From Bipolaris cookei (Eukaryota > Ascomycota > Dothideomycetes > Pleosporales > Pleosporaceae), in contig NRSV01000104.1 in the NCBI GenBank assembly GCA_002286855.1, positions 1-64,000 on the forward strand: DNA of 64,000 nt, given 5' to 3'. Position 1 is the first letter of the stretch; every line of letters begins with the position of its first letter. The translations under genes and the position numbers were made by a program. Shown in pieces: positions 43,625-53,803 of this stretch. The notes under the pieces were generated by a model. The model saw nothing but the letters and a program-made list of their open reading frames with translations. It ran no database searches and was not told the DNA's origin.

Positions 43625-45680
43625 TCTTTGTTGAGAATTTGAAAAGAATGGGATCGTGCTTGGATAGATGGGACTTTTCTATGGTAGCAACTTGGTCGCT
43701 TGGGTTTGTGCGTTGATGTATGCTAGCTATGCAATGCATCCGTTTAGCATTTGCAACTTTTTAACTTACGGCACCGTCTTGCGTGTTCATTAGATATTGC
43801 TTGTTGCTGTACAGACGAATCAGGTGGCTGGCATTCTTCCTTGCTTAATCTTTTAGCCGCTCAGAGCTGTCGCAGCGATGGTAGGAAATCAGGCGCCAGA
43901 GAATTAAAAGTAGTCGTGGAGGACACAAGGTACCATTTGTAGACTCTTGTGTAGTTTTAGAATGTGGTCTATAGAGGCCGTGAGAAGTAGATGTTGTTTT
44001 TTCCCCTTTAGGAGTTGTCTCCTTGAATTATATTATAGGAGCGAGGGATCTGCGTAGAGGGTTTGGAACCGGGGTTCTCGGGTATATATAACGCGCCGGC
44101 TGTATGACTTTACGACTAGGGCCGAGCCATATCCGGCAGTTTTTCTGTTTGACAACCTATTTGAAGTCTTGGAGTGCCTACATGCAACCTCGGCTTGTTT
44201 CGCGGAATTTTTTCTAGATACAATGTTTCATTTTGCTGCTGTTGCTGTTGCTGCTGTTGCTGCTGTTATTGTTACTTGCAGTCTAGCGAGTAGAACCCAG
44301 ATTGGAAGATTCATGGTACCTGGTCACGTGTGAGGAAACTGCTAAACCGGTCATCACAGTTGAGATGTCAACGGCACGTGACCATAGATACGCCACCAAG
44401 ATGCGCGGCAATGACAGGGACAAAAGTCGCGTTAAACTTTGCACCAGCAACTATGCTAGTTAGACCTCTTGACTACACCAATCCCGTCCCTACTCCTGCC
44501 CAGACGTTGCATGGCTTCGCAGGTCAAACCGACCGTGTGGAGAGTTTCGCAACAGCACTTGGCCTCAGGCAAACAGGAAGCGTACCCAGCAAGGCTGTTT
44601 GGTCCCTGAGTAGCTCCCAGGACCTGAATGCGACAAAGCCAGCGAGCCGTTGTCATGGTCGCCACCTTCGGCAACGTTTCGGTTTTTTCTCAATGCCAAC
44701 CAGCATTTTCGCTCTTGGCTCTTGGGTAGCCGAGCCACAGCCTGGCAGCGTGGGAGTGTGGGTGCGTGCAAGTCCTCAGCCTCTGCTAGGAGCTGTTGTC
44801 TCAGGACTCTGCCGCGAAACAGTTGGCGAACTTTCATAGTCAAAGTGTGTACTGGAAAAGTACCTTCATCTTGATGATTTTCATACGAGGGTCTGGAAAA
44901 AGGCCGAGTGCCTGCCCTCTCAGCCAACGGCCATGGACGAGAGAGCGGCGATGCAGTTCGTAGATGGAAACCCCACCAAACCTTGTCGGGTCCCTGGCAC
45001 ACGTACTCGCTTGGCAAGGGCAGTGCCATGGTCCGGAAGTCATCTGTCCCGCAACGAAAAGAAAAGTCACCCAATGCAAGCAGCCTCCATGACAGAGGTT
45101 TTGGTCGTCAGCACTGCCTAGGCCATGCTGGATTCTCTCGACAGACGCAACCAGGCGCTACTTGCACTAAAGTGCTGATTGATTTCAGCACTTGGCCCCC
45201 ACCCGCTATACATAGTAAGCTTAAGCTGAAGGACGCCGGCCCAGAATTAGATTGGTCCACTGCGGGGACCAGCCGCCCTACGAGCACATGGCGTTGTCAG
45301 TCCCGGCTTGGACTCACCGTGTTTCGAGCAAGTCAGTGTGGCATACAAAGTGACCGTCTTCTGTCTTGGACGCGACGAGACAAGACCAGAGTACAGCGCA
45401 GACAGGCTATGACTGACATCACGCCGATCACGTGCATGACGTGTTTCGCCTCGCAGATCTTGGGCTGTGTGAGATTACTACTACGCTAGCAGACTGTCGC
45501 CTACTTCCACAAGCAAGCATACCATCCGTCAGCAGGAAGCTTATTACCCACCATCTGGCCCCCTCGCCAGGCGCCCATCCTCCTCGCTCGAGTCGCATCA
45601 GCCGGCTCTTTTACATACCACACCCCCTCACTCACACACTGACACACACTTTTCAGAGTGTCAGACGTTGATACCCGACA
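43625..45680. other. 2-kb gene-poor stretch
   Basis: No recognised gene. Overlapping opposite-strand frames of 169 codons each (44,330-44,839 plus; 44,565-45,074 minus) have no family features or splice context. A (CTG/TTG)n tract lies at 44,234-44,268. A C/T-rich tract just before 45,681 fits the promoter of the next gene. Confidence 0.4.
44234..44268. repeat. Imperfect (CTG)n trinucleotide repeat
   Basis: TGCTGCTGTTGCTGTTGC continues for about 35 bp in a non-coding context. Confidence 0.85.
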
Positions 45681-46841
45681 ATGAATATGATGCGCAAGAA
45701 GACGTCGTATGTACACATTACGCCCATTCCCTCCTTCATACCGCGTCAACTCGCCATCGACTTCCTTCATAACCATGGCGAGATCATCGAGCTGAACCCG
45801 CTCGTCACCGGCCATGAGCCCATCAAAGCACCGCGTGATGCGCCCGCTGACGAGTTCTACTCGACCTGGTATGAGATCTCGCAGCGCATCCAGTATATAC
45901 CAGGCATTGGCAAAATGGGCAGTGGCGCAATCAAGTTCCGCGGCGTTTTCCACGACCTCCCCTTTGGTCTCCAAACACACACCTATGCGCCTGCAAACGT
46001 GGACCTACGCAACAAATGGCAGATTTGCGGAAACCAACCTGGCGAACCACCCGAGCCCAAGGAACTAGGCTCTGGTGCCCCACCCGAGGGGTTGTACATT
46101 AGGGAAGATGTCGAGATCAAGTGCAATGTCGCCATGATCAGTTTTGTAAAGAAGGAGATGCAGGCTGCAGCAAAAATCATGGTAGATCGGTTGGTGAAGA
46201 AGGCCGAATTGCTCGACTCTGGTGCGCTACATGCCCTGATGGAGAATGGCCGATTAAAGACCGTCAACCCAGCGGATCGTTCAACCCACGATTACAGGTC
46301 ACCGCATTCATCACCGTCACAGCTATACTCGGCGCCTCTGTCGCCCCGCCAGTCGCCAAATTTCCCCCACCGGCAAAGTCTAAGCTATGCGCAACCCGAC
46401 AACCAACACCCTCCTCCCATCCCCCCAAAGGAACTCCTTGGCCAGAACAATGTAGTCATGGAACTGCCAGGCGATTTCTACCACCCCCAACCTCCTGTAT
46501 CCCAACCACAAATTAATGACAAACGTGCCTCTTACGCTTCTGAACCCTCGCAAACCTCTCCTAAATTCCAAGACGCACGCTGGTCGACAACGTCACACAG
46601 CACAATATCCTCGCGACCCAGCTCTTATGCTACATCAGATGGTATGCGGTCCCCCGGCCTCGAAGGCAAGGCATTCGCGTCGGAGCTACCCACTATGGAA
46701 GAAACAAGGGAAGAGCACGAGTCAAGGCAGAAGAGGGATAGCATCCAGAAAGGGCAACGGCCCCACTATGCATATAACCCTCAGGATTTTGCAAGAACGC
46801 AACATCAATATGCACAGGGACCACCATACCCCGGTTATTAA
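45681..46841 (+). CDS. Conserved fungal protein, DUF7053-like
   Basis: A single-exon frame of 386 residues. The N-terminal ~170 residues look like a compact fold: MRKKTSYVHITPIPSFIPRQ, then HGEIIELNPLVTGHEPIKAP, a YEISQRIQYIPGIGKMGSG block, FRGVFHDLPFGLQTHTYAP and a charged helix FVKKEMQAAAKIMVDRLVKKA. This resembles the DUF7053 family of ascomycetes, possibly a START/polyketide-cyclase-like fold (inference). The remainder is disordered, rich in Ser, Pro, Gln and Tyr. There is no signal peptide or TM segment, so it is likely cytosolic. Function unknown. I prefer the first ATG, but MMRKK two codons later would also serve. Confidence 0.7.
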   Translation: MNMMRKKTSYVHITPIPSFIPRQLAIDFLHNHGEIIELNPLVTGHEPIKAPRDAPADEFYSTWYEISQRIQYIPGIGKMGSGAIKFRGVFHDLPFGLQTHTYAPANVDLRNKWQICGNQPGEPPEPKELGSGAPPEGLYIREDVEIKCNVAMISFVKKEMQAAAKIMVDRLVKKAELLDSGALHALMENGRLKTVNPADRSTHDYRSPHSSPSQLYSAPLSPRQSPNFPHRQSLSYAQPDNQHPPPIPPKELLGQNNVVMELPGDFYHPQPPVSQPQINDKRASYASEPSQTSPKFQDARWSTTSHSTISSRPSSYATSDGMRSPGLEGKAFASELPTMEETREEHESRQKRDSIQKGQRPHYAYNPQDFARTQHQYAQGPPYPGY

Positions 46842-46943
46842 TTTTTTTTTCATTCTCGGGGGTTTCGGAATAGATGGGAGTTTTCTTTTGTAGGTGGGAA
46901 AAGTTACCATCGGCAAAGGAGAAATGGTTAGTTTTGGTTGTTT

Positions 46944-46958
46944 GGGGGGGGGGGGGGG
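46944..46958. repeat. Poly-G tract (15 G) in the 3' region
   Basis: A run of 15 G followed by CGGCGGGGGGCG, about 100 bp after the stop of the DUF7053-like gene. It could form a G-quadruplex and is error-prone in sequencing. Confidence 0.8.
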
Positions 46959-47119
46959 CGGCGGGGGGCGTTGGAATAAATACACACAAGACGCGCTCAC
47001 GACAGGTTTTACGAGTATAACAAATTAGGGGTTTTTTTCTTAGATATCCCCCTTCAGCTTTCAGCAAACTTAATGGTATTTTCTTGTAATAAAAAAATCA
47101 TGACAAAAACATGCTATTT

Positions 47120-48409
47120 CTATGTCGTAGTAGTAGTAGTAGTAGTAGCAACAACAACATCCAACGCATGCTTATCATCTTTCCTCACCTCCACCCAGCC
47201 ATCCGCCTCGACCCTCACAATCTTGCCATCCACACATATCCGCCTCCATCTGCCCTCTTCCTCCCTCCCTTCAAACCGAATGCGCAACCCATCGATACTT
47301 TCATACCTTACACCCGCATCGTGGACGTGCTTCCCCCCTTGATACGCCAACCCCATAATCCGCATGGCCTCATCTGCACTCTTCGGGCCGAAATGCACAA
47401 GATGCATGCTTCCATCGAGTGGCGCCGAGGCTGGAGAAATGCAAAACGGCTGTTCGAGATTCGACACTAGGGTCGCTAAGACGTACATGTGCTCCGTGGT
47501 ATCATCTAGCGGGGTCCAGTTCCCGCCATTCTGGAGGAGGAGCTCGATGCGCGCTTTGTAGGCGTGAGGCGGACCCCCGTCGGCGGGATACAAAGCTTCT
47601 TTCGCGGCCATTTGGAAGCGCTCGACGCCGTATTGGCGGTAGTGCGCTGTGTCGCTGTCGGCGACAAGCGAGGCGTGCATGCCCCAGCTTGCTACGACTG
47701 CGCCGTGGAGGACGCCTTGGCCTTTTTCGTTTTGCGGAAGCGCTTCTTCGCTGCGGGCTTCGTCGACGAGGAGGCGGGCGCCGGGGGAGAAGGTTGCTGT
47801 GAAGACGGGGAGGGGCTTGCAGTGCGGAGATGCGAGGGCCGGGATGCCCCAGGTTGAGGGCTTTCCGGTGTTGATTGAGTGGTAGAGGGCGTTTGCGGTG
47901 CCGAGGGGAAGTAAGACGACTTGAGGGGAGATGTAGGTGGCGCTTTGGGGAGGGGATAGAAGACCGTTGACTAGATCGACTATGCCGCCGTCGCCCGAGA
48001 GGAGGATGATGCGGAGTGGAGTTCCGCTGCTTGCGGCTGGAAAGAAGATGCTGCTTGTGTAGTCTGAGATACTGACTGCTGATGTTGTTGTGTGGACTTT
48101 GATCTTGGATACCGTATCTTCGTCATGGATGGCGGTCAGAATCGGTTTGATAACGCTGTTGAAGAAGTTTTCTGCCTGGCGAGCACCAGATCCTACGGAG
48201 ATGACAACGTGAGTTTCGCATTGGGTCAATATTGTGTCTGCATCTGGTGAGTCGAGAGCTCTCTTGGAGATACCGAGGAGCAGGGGCGGTTTGGTGGCAT
48301 CTTCGTTTTCTTGTAAAGTGACGGTGGCTTGGGATGTACCATCTGCAGTTCGTAGATCAACGATAATCTTCCTAGGCTGTGGTGCCTCAGCCTCATTGAC
48401 CGTTGCCAT
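47120..48409 (-). CDS. Diacylglycerol/sphingoid-base kinase-domain protein (LCB4-like)
   Basis: A single-exon gene of 429 residues with a DAGK catalytic-domain layout: NFFNSVIKPIL, an ILLSGDGGIVDLVNGL nucleotide-binding loop (GDGG at 139-142) and LLPLGTANALYHS at 168-178, then a β-rich C-terminal half (VASWGMHASLV, HLVHFGPKS). The canonical LGTGNA is LGTANA here. Substrate (diacylglycerol, sphingoid base or other lipid) cannot be told. The protein ends in eight Thr codons supplied by an in-frame trinucleotide repeat (GTAGTAGTAG on the plus strand, 47,126-47,160), so the C-terminus is a microsatellite. No membrane segment. The start has a good context after a C-rich leader. Confidence 0.8.
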   Translation of the reverse strand: MATVNEAEAPQPRKIIVDLRTADGTSQATVTLQENEDATKPPLLLGISKRALDSPDADTILTQCETHVVISVGSGARQAENFFNSVIKPILTAIHDEDTVSKIKVHTTTSAVSISDYTSSIFFPAASSGTPLRIILLSGDGGIVDLVNGLLSPPQSATYISPQVVLLPLGTANALYHSINTGKPSTWGIPALASPHCKPLPVFTATFSPGARLLVDEARSEEALPQNEKGQGVLHGAVVASWGMHASLVADSDTAHYRQYGVERFQMAAKEALYPADGGPPHAYKARIELLLQNGGNWTPLDDTTEHMYVLATLVSNLEQPFCISPASAPLDGSMHLVHFGPKSADEAMRIMGLAYQGGKHVHDAGVRYESIDGLRIRFEGREEEGRWRRICVDGKIVRVEADGWVEVRKDDKHALDVVVATTTTTTTT

Positions 48410-48781
48410 GGCTGGGGTGTTAATGGAGGGGTTGACTGAGGGGTGGGGAGCTATAAGATGATATCATCGCGGGGTTGCTTGTTAATCAATTCAGTGCCGC
48501 CTATAACGACATGACAAACATAATTGCGACATTCTGTTTGCAGTATCGGCCTCATATCCATGCCGCTCCAAGTCTTTGGTTGCATGAAGAAACAGAATCT
48601 GCATAGCTTCAGACTCTACTGCTACTTGCTCTCCCGCTTTGTATACCCAGATGACAGGGATCTCCATGTTAAGTTAGCGCAATTCTCACGCGACATCTAC
48701 ATAATATTACTACATAGAACTGGTACAGTCAGACTAAATGGCCTTGGCAAGTAAAGCGCAGATCTAAGCACCTTATTCCAC

Positions 48782-48900
48782 CCCCTCTCCCACCAACACC
48801 AACTTGATAGTACTACATAGACACTTGTAGGCTGAAAGCTTACACGTTTTATATAGCCCGATCGGGCTGAGAAAGGACGTTAAACTACAATAATAATAAT
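48782..48900 (+). mobile_element. 119-bp SINE-like or 5'-truncated LINE insertion with 16-bp TSD
   Basis: The direct repeat AAGCACCTTATTCCAC is at 48766-48781 and 48901-48916. The inserted segment ends CTACAATAATAATAAT, like the (AAT)n tails of the LINEs at 636-1772 and 12,731. It holds a perfect 12-bp palindrome GCCCGATCGGGC at about 48,857. A long TSD plus an AAT tail is the mark of LINE-type retroposition. I do not recognise the body and see no clear tRNA-like head. Confidence 0.75.
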
Positions 48901-48916
48901 AAGCACCTTATTCCAC

Positions 48917-49425
48917 ATAAGAGTTATAGGTGAGCTTATAATGCACCCCCATCTATCTCTATTGCGGAATGTCAGATCTCTCTCAGTCTGTGAATATCCC
49001 GTCCTCTAGTGCTAGCGTAGTGTAAGTCTATATATGGCAAGGTCCGCACTAATCTTCGCCACAGAGTCCAGTGGTTTGGCTTACATTCGTCGTAATGCTT
49101 TCCTTGGCAATGCCGTTGTTGGGACATATATTGGAATCGAGCTGACGACACCAGTCTTACCTCGGTCTTGCTACAGGCATACAAGTCCCAGCAAGGGCAT
49201 ACGCGTCTTAGCAGGGGAACACACGTTTCAGCAGCTGCAGCTGCAGCCTGCCACTGCTGAGTATATAGCTACGTCGATAGCCCAGTAGCTAGTTGAATCA
49301 GTCAAGTCTTCATCTAGTGTTTTGTCCAACTGCAGTTGTTTTGACCCAACCACACCCTTTATCGTACCAACAGCTGTGTTGTCGATTTCTTGTGGACCTA
49401 CTTTGGTACCGTCTGAATATCGGTA
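48917..49425. other. Unassigned sequence between retroposon and solo LTR
   Basis: About 500 bp with no intact gene. A plus-strand frame at 49,034-49,288 ends with PATAEYIATSIAQ, faintly like the C-terminal RNase H motif of copia pol (AEYIA), so part may be retrotransposon debris. The evidence is weak. Confidence 0.3.
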
Positions 49426-49854
49426 TGTTACAAGTAACAAAAAGGATCCTCTCTTTGACAAGTGACGAGATGGCCGAAGGCCTAAGGACGTCCACGTCAG
49501 AAGGTAATGATCATCGCGGGGTTAGGTCACGTGATGTGCCATCCCGCCAAGAGCAACCATCCAAGGGATGGCAGGACTGGAAGCAATGAGGATATAAGGA
49601 TGGATGGGTTTCATTATTACTCTCGTTGTGGTCAACTCAAATTGTACTTTCTTACTAGTATCTTTACTTAACAAGATTGTTATTTGTTAGTCTATAGCAA
49701 TATAGATTAGTGTTTGTCAAAAACCTCCGGTTACATCCATAATTCCTTTCCACTACGAATCGCCAGACAACTCTCACGGAGCTAGTCACTCATTCCTACT
49801 CGCCCTAACCCGGATCGAGCTCAGAGAAGTATTAGCACCAAACCCCGTGTAACA
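49426..49854 (-). mobile_element. 429-bp solo LTR, same family as 2391-2900
   Basis: TGTTACAAG...GTGTAACA ends with a perfect 5-bp TSD: CGGTA at 49421-49425 and 49855-49859. Read on the minus strand it starts TGTTACACGGGGTTTGG and shares long blocks with the LTR in the HET-NLR gene, for example AACAATCTTGTTAAGTAAAG. It is 81 bp shorter, and the two differ mainly near the ends. Confidence 0.88.
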
Positions 49855-50044
49855 CGGTATGGTCTGAACAACTTGAAATAAGTCTCCGGGAATTGGAAAC
49901 TGATTAATGGAATATATCAAGATATATAATTGTAATATCATTAAACCATCATCTATCGCGTTTCCTCGACTCCAAGAACGCGTGGGTCCCATAGTCCCAA
50001 CTTGAATGTGTACATTTTAACCGGATTACAAGTATATATCGTGT

Positions 50045-51388
50045 CTAAGAACTGGCCTTGGAACCGACCTTGAAACCTCCCTCGGGGAATGGCACAATGT
50101 TCTCCTCGGTTGTGTGCTTTACTCTGCCCATTGTGATGGTTTTGTTCTCCTGGTCGAAGATTGTGTAAACTGAACGAATAAAAGGGTCTCCGAATATGCC
50201 GATGGAATCTCCCTGAGCCGACATGTAGATGCCACATGTGCCATCAGCAAACAGGGTGACGATTTCGTGCAGTGGAACGTCAATCTTGCCATTAGCACCA
50301 AATTCGACGGAGATGTGGCCCTTGGAATGTTTGGGGTCTCGGTACATGCAGTCGACAGGAACCACCTGGTTTGAAGGTGTGGATGTGCCGTTCAGACCAA
50401 ATGCGTAGGAGACAGCGTTGAAGATGGTTTCAGTCACGTACCATCTTGCAACGCCCGTGTCGAGCAGGACGGGGACACCGACACCACTTTGTCCAAAGGT
50501 TTGTGACGTGCGGTTGCCGCCGTCAAGTACAACTTCCAATGCAGTGACGTTCACGCTGTTAGTTTGACCGTTGGCGAGTGAAAGGGAGAATGGATCCACC
50601 ATCTCCAGTGTAATCATGTCGCCGTCCACCTTTGCCTTATCATAGGCGCCACCGATGATCATCTGGGCATTGGTGACGTTGAATTCATCCCGCCCAAGGT
50701 AGAAGCTTGTTGCCATGATGTCAATCAGTGAGGCGTTCTTCAACTGTGGTAGCAGATATGGTCCCTTTCCCATGCAGTTGGGTCCAGCATAACTACATTC
50801 AAGAGACAAGCCTAGATATCGCAACCGAACCGTTAGACTACAGTCGTGCACGAAGAACACAGGTGTCTTGACATACCCAGAATAGTCCCAATTGGTTTTG
50901 GAGCTCGTCCGAGGAACGGATACTTGGACGTGTACCCGAAATACATGTTGGGCATGGTGACACCGCCCAGGATCAAGGTGTCATTGAGGAAATCGCCACT
51001 CCCAGATACGTACAAAGCATCTTGGAACCCAGGCCCTTCATAATGACAAGTCCTGGAAGATGAACAATTAGCGCTTGCAAAAAAAGTCGAAGGTCGTCAC
51101 TTACGAAGAGGTCAAGTTGTCAAAAGTGCCGTAAGTACTGCATGCGTTTGGATCTAGGACGCATTCTTGGTTGTGTGAGTCAAGAAAGGAATACCGTGGG
51201 CTGCCAGTATCGACTTTGAGCCATTCCTTCTGTGGGGGCGTTCCGATCTGGAATTCTGCGTAGTATGCCGTAAGATTCGCGTCTCGGATCATGGGCACAG
51301 CAATGGCGCCTGGGGGAAGCTGGGCAGAGACAGCAGGGAGTGCAAGGGCAGCGAGAAGCGCCAGCGAGACTGTTTTGGAATCAGCCAT
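50045..51388 (-). CDS. Secreted pepsin-like aspartic protease (family A1)
   Basis: It is an extracellular endopeptidase. Exons on the minus strand are 51388-51105, 51052-50877 and 50811-50045; introns 52 and 65 bp (donors GTAAGT and GTATGT); 408 residues. Signal peptide: MADSKTVSLALLAALALPAVSA. First catalytic motif VDTGSPRYSF near 60; flap region with LYVSGSGDFLNDTLILGG; second catalytic motif LLDTGVARWYV (DTG retained). Several N-glycosylation sequons. There is no obvious propeptide with a dibasic site, and no GPI tail. It is head-to-head with another A1 protease gene about 1 kb away. The start gives a clear signal sequence; the longer frame to 51,502 does not. Confidence 0.88.
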
Positions 51389-52404
51389 GATTGTTGATGG
51401 TGGAAGCAGAGTTGTGCAGATGCGAACAAGGAAAGGGAACATCAAACCATTGCAGCGCTTTATGTAGTACTTAGACGCCTGCCTCTTGGCTGACGGTACC
51501 AAGGCACTCCTGAATGTGGGTTGTGGACTGTGATCTCCAGAGCGTATGCACTGCCAAGAGAGTGGTCAAAGCTTATGTTAGTTACGTACTTAGTCGGACC
51601 GTGCCGGGAATGTACAGATACGAGTACGATAGCTTTCAGTTTAGCATCTTGTTTTTGGCACAGACCAATCCACCCTGTCTTTGCAGCTGTGTGTCTTGAC
51701 CGTTTGCGGGTTCGCTGTTTTTCCAGAACAATGTGGGATTGCGGAGATGAGTGTTTCATGGCTACCAAAGTGGACACTGCGTTATGTAAACACGAGCCCC
51801 TTCCCATCAAAGGCCCATCCACGTTGTTGTCGCAGCCCGCTAGCCGAATTATCCCCGGCTAACTTGTCCGCCGTTTCCACTGGATGAACTTCATTGGCGG
51901 GATCTTCCTTCCTAGTCGACTTTCACGCTACTACACGTTCTTGATCGGCAGACAATTTCCCACGTCGAGCCAAGTTTGTGCTTTTTATAGACTACCGGGA
52001 TGGGAGATGCATTGATCATTCTTGCTATTTCGGCCAACCTCCCCTGCGAACTCATTGTCTTTGCTTCTCAACACGACCCTTGTCGACATCATGCCATGTA
52101 GTTCTATACGGAAGTAACGGTAGGGTCGTAGGACGCCGGGACATCGAATCACTCTTATCTGACCTAATTGATACTTAGTCGATGGGACAGTGTTTGCAAT
52201 GTGACCAGGGCAAACGTATCCATTGCTACCATGTAAGCTTGCCGCCCTGGTATCTGCCACATATTGCTAACGTGAGGTCAGCTCAACAGAAAGATAAATA
52301 CCTGTATGAATTGACCTTCGTTCGCTGTTAATTGGCTATACAGCAGTTGCCGGGTGACACTATCATTTCTTCACCATTTTCTCTCGACTATTCACAGAAA
52401 CACA
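51389..52404. promoter_or_regulatory. Divergent promoter region of the two A1 protease genes
   Basis: About 1 kb between two starts pointing away from each other. No gene found inside. It could permit co-regulation of the proteases. I see no specific binding-site cluster that I would stand behind. Confidence 0.45.
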
Positions 52405-53595
52405 ATGTCACACTCGCAAAGTATGATGGGCAAGCTCGCACTCGCAACGCTCGTGTCTTCTGCCTGCGCCCTTGTACCAGAACCTCGAGGCGCTGCCTTC
52501 AGTGTCGACGCTGTACCAGCCGCTCCGCGACCATTTGATCCTGAGGCCGAGTTTCAAAAACTTCGCTCAAGGTATCCTACCATAGAAAATGTCGACAAGA
52601 GACAAGCCCATGTTGCAGGCCAACAGGAAGGATCCATCCTTGTTGTGCCCAACGATCCTGGCCTCACCTACCTTACCCCTACCATTATTGGAAATCAGAC
52701 TTTCAATATGATCTACGATACTGGCTCGGCCGACTTGTGGGTGTTTGGAAACGAGACATCACAGATACAAGGTCTGGACAAAACCTACTACTTCCCATCG
52801 TCGTCTGCACACTTGTTGCCCAACTATACTTGGACCATCACGTACACAGACGGCTCCTCGGCCAATGGCATCGTCTACACGGATGTGGTCAAGGCTGGCC
52901 CGATTGTGGCCGAGAAGCAAGCCATCGAGGTAGCAACGCATGTCCCCTCGGATTACGACTCGGATGGTATTATGGGTCTTTCGTTCAGCATCATCAACCA
53001 GGTAAAGCCTGTACAACAAACCACCTTCTTCGAAACCGTGGCACCGACATTGAAGAAGAAAGTCTTTGCTGCAAACTTGAGGCCGGAGGGCAATGGCACT
53101 TGGGACTTTGGCTATATCGACAAATCCAAATACACCGGCGACATCACATATACGCCTGTGGTCGGCAACATGAAGCATTGGACCATAGCGATTGGAGAGT
53201 ATGGCGCGGGCAACACCACCTTTGGAACGGCTACTATCGGTAATACCACTGTAGACTCTGGTTCCTCGCTCATCTACCTCCCCGATCAGGTCGTCACCGA
53301 CTACTACAGCCAGGTTCCAGGCATTGAGTCGTCACCCGGCGTTAGTAATACCTTCCCATGCAACGCCACACTGCCGGATTTCACCTTCAAGATCGAGGAC
53401 CAGACGTTTTCGGTTCCTGGTCGCTACCTCAACTACAGTGTGTCTGACCCATTCCGGAACAGGTGTGTGGGAGCCATTGTTGGAAAGGGTACCTTGCGTA
53501 ATTCTCTCTTCGGCTCCATTTTCATGAAGAACTTTTATGTGGTTCACAGCATTGAGGAGAGCATTCCGAAACTCGGCCTTGCGCCGCAAGTCTAG
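52405..53595 (+). CDS. Secreted pepsin-like aspartic protease with propeptide (family A1)
   Basis: An intronless gene of 396 residues from ATG 52,405. Signal peptide about MMGKLALATLVSSACALVP; a propeptide with FDPEAEFQKLRSRYPTIENV and a dibasic site KR about 70 residues in (NVDKRQAHV), where Kex2-type processing is likely. First catalytic motif MIYDTGSADLWVFG; second VDSGSSLIYLP (DSG); C-terminal GSIFMKNFYVVHSIEE, the typical late pepsin segment. Both catalytic Asp are present. An upstream in-frame ATG at 52,354 would bury the signal peptide, so the later start is preferred. Resembles penicillopepsin/endothiapepsin-type enzymes. Confidence 0.9.
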   Translation: MSHSQSMMGKLALATLVSSACALVPEPRGAAFSVDAVPAAPRPFDPEAEFQKLRSRYPTIENVDKRQAHVAGQQEGSILVVPNDPGLTYLTPTIIGNQTFNMIYDTGSADLWVFGNETSQIQGLDKTYYFPSSSAHLLPNYTWTITYTDGSSANGIVYTDVVKAGPIVAEKQAIEVATHVPSDYDSDGIMGLSFSIINQVKPVQQTTFFETVAPTLKKKVFAANLRPEGNGTWDFGYIDKSKYTGDITYTPVVGNMKHWTIAIGEYGAGNTTFGTATIGNTTVDSGSSLIYLPDQVVTDYYSQVPGIESSPGVSNTFPCNATLPDFTFKIEDQTFSVPGRYLNYSVSDPFRNRCVGAIVGKGTLRNSLFGSIFMKNFYVVHSIEESIPKLGLAPQV

Positions 53596-53803
53596 ATTGA
53601 TTGGATATGGATCACACTAGAAGCACACCAAATTTATATGTATTGAATGTTTTTGGGGGGCTCACGTGACTGACAAGCGTAGATGTCAATATATAAATAT
53701 GTAGTATGTAGACTCAGTTTAATGAAAGGTGATTTTGTTGTAGCTCAAAATAAGCTGCTGAGCTAAGTAAGGCTATCCAAATTCGAGCGGAAATGTAATA
53801 TTA

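Noticed and set aside
44330..45074. Two overlapping 169-codon frames on opposite strands
   Set aside because: No family features, no splice context; opposite frames of equal length suggest chance openness.
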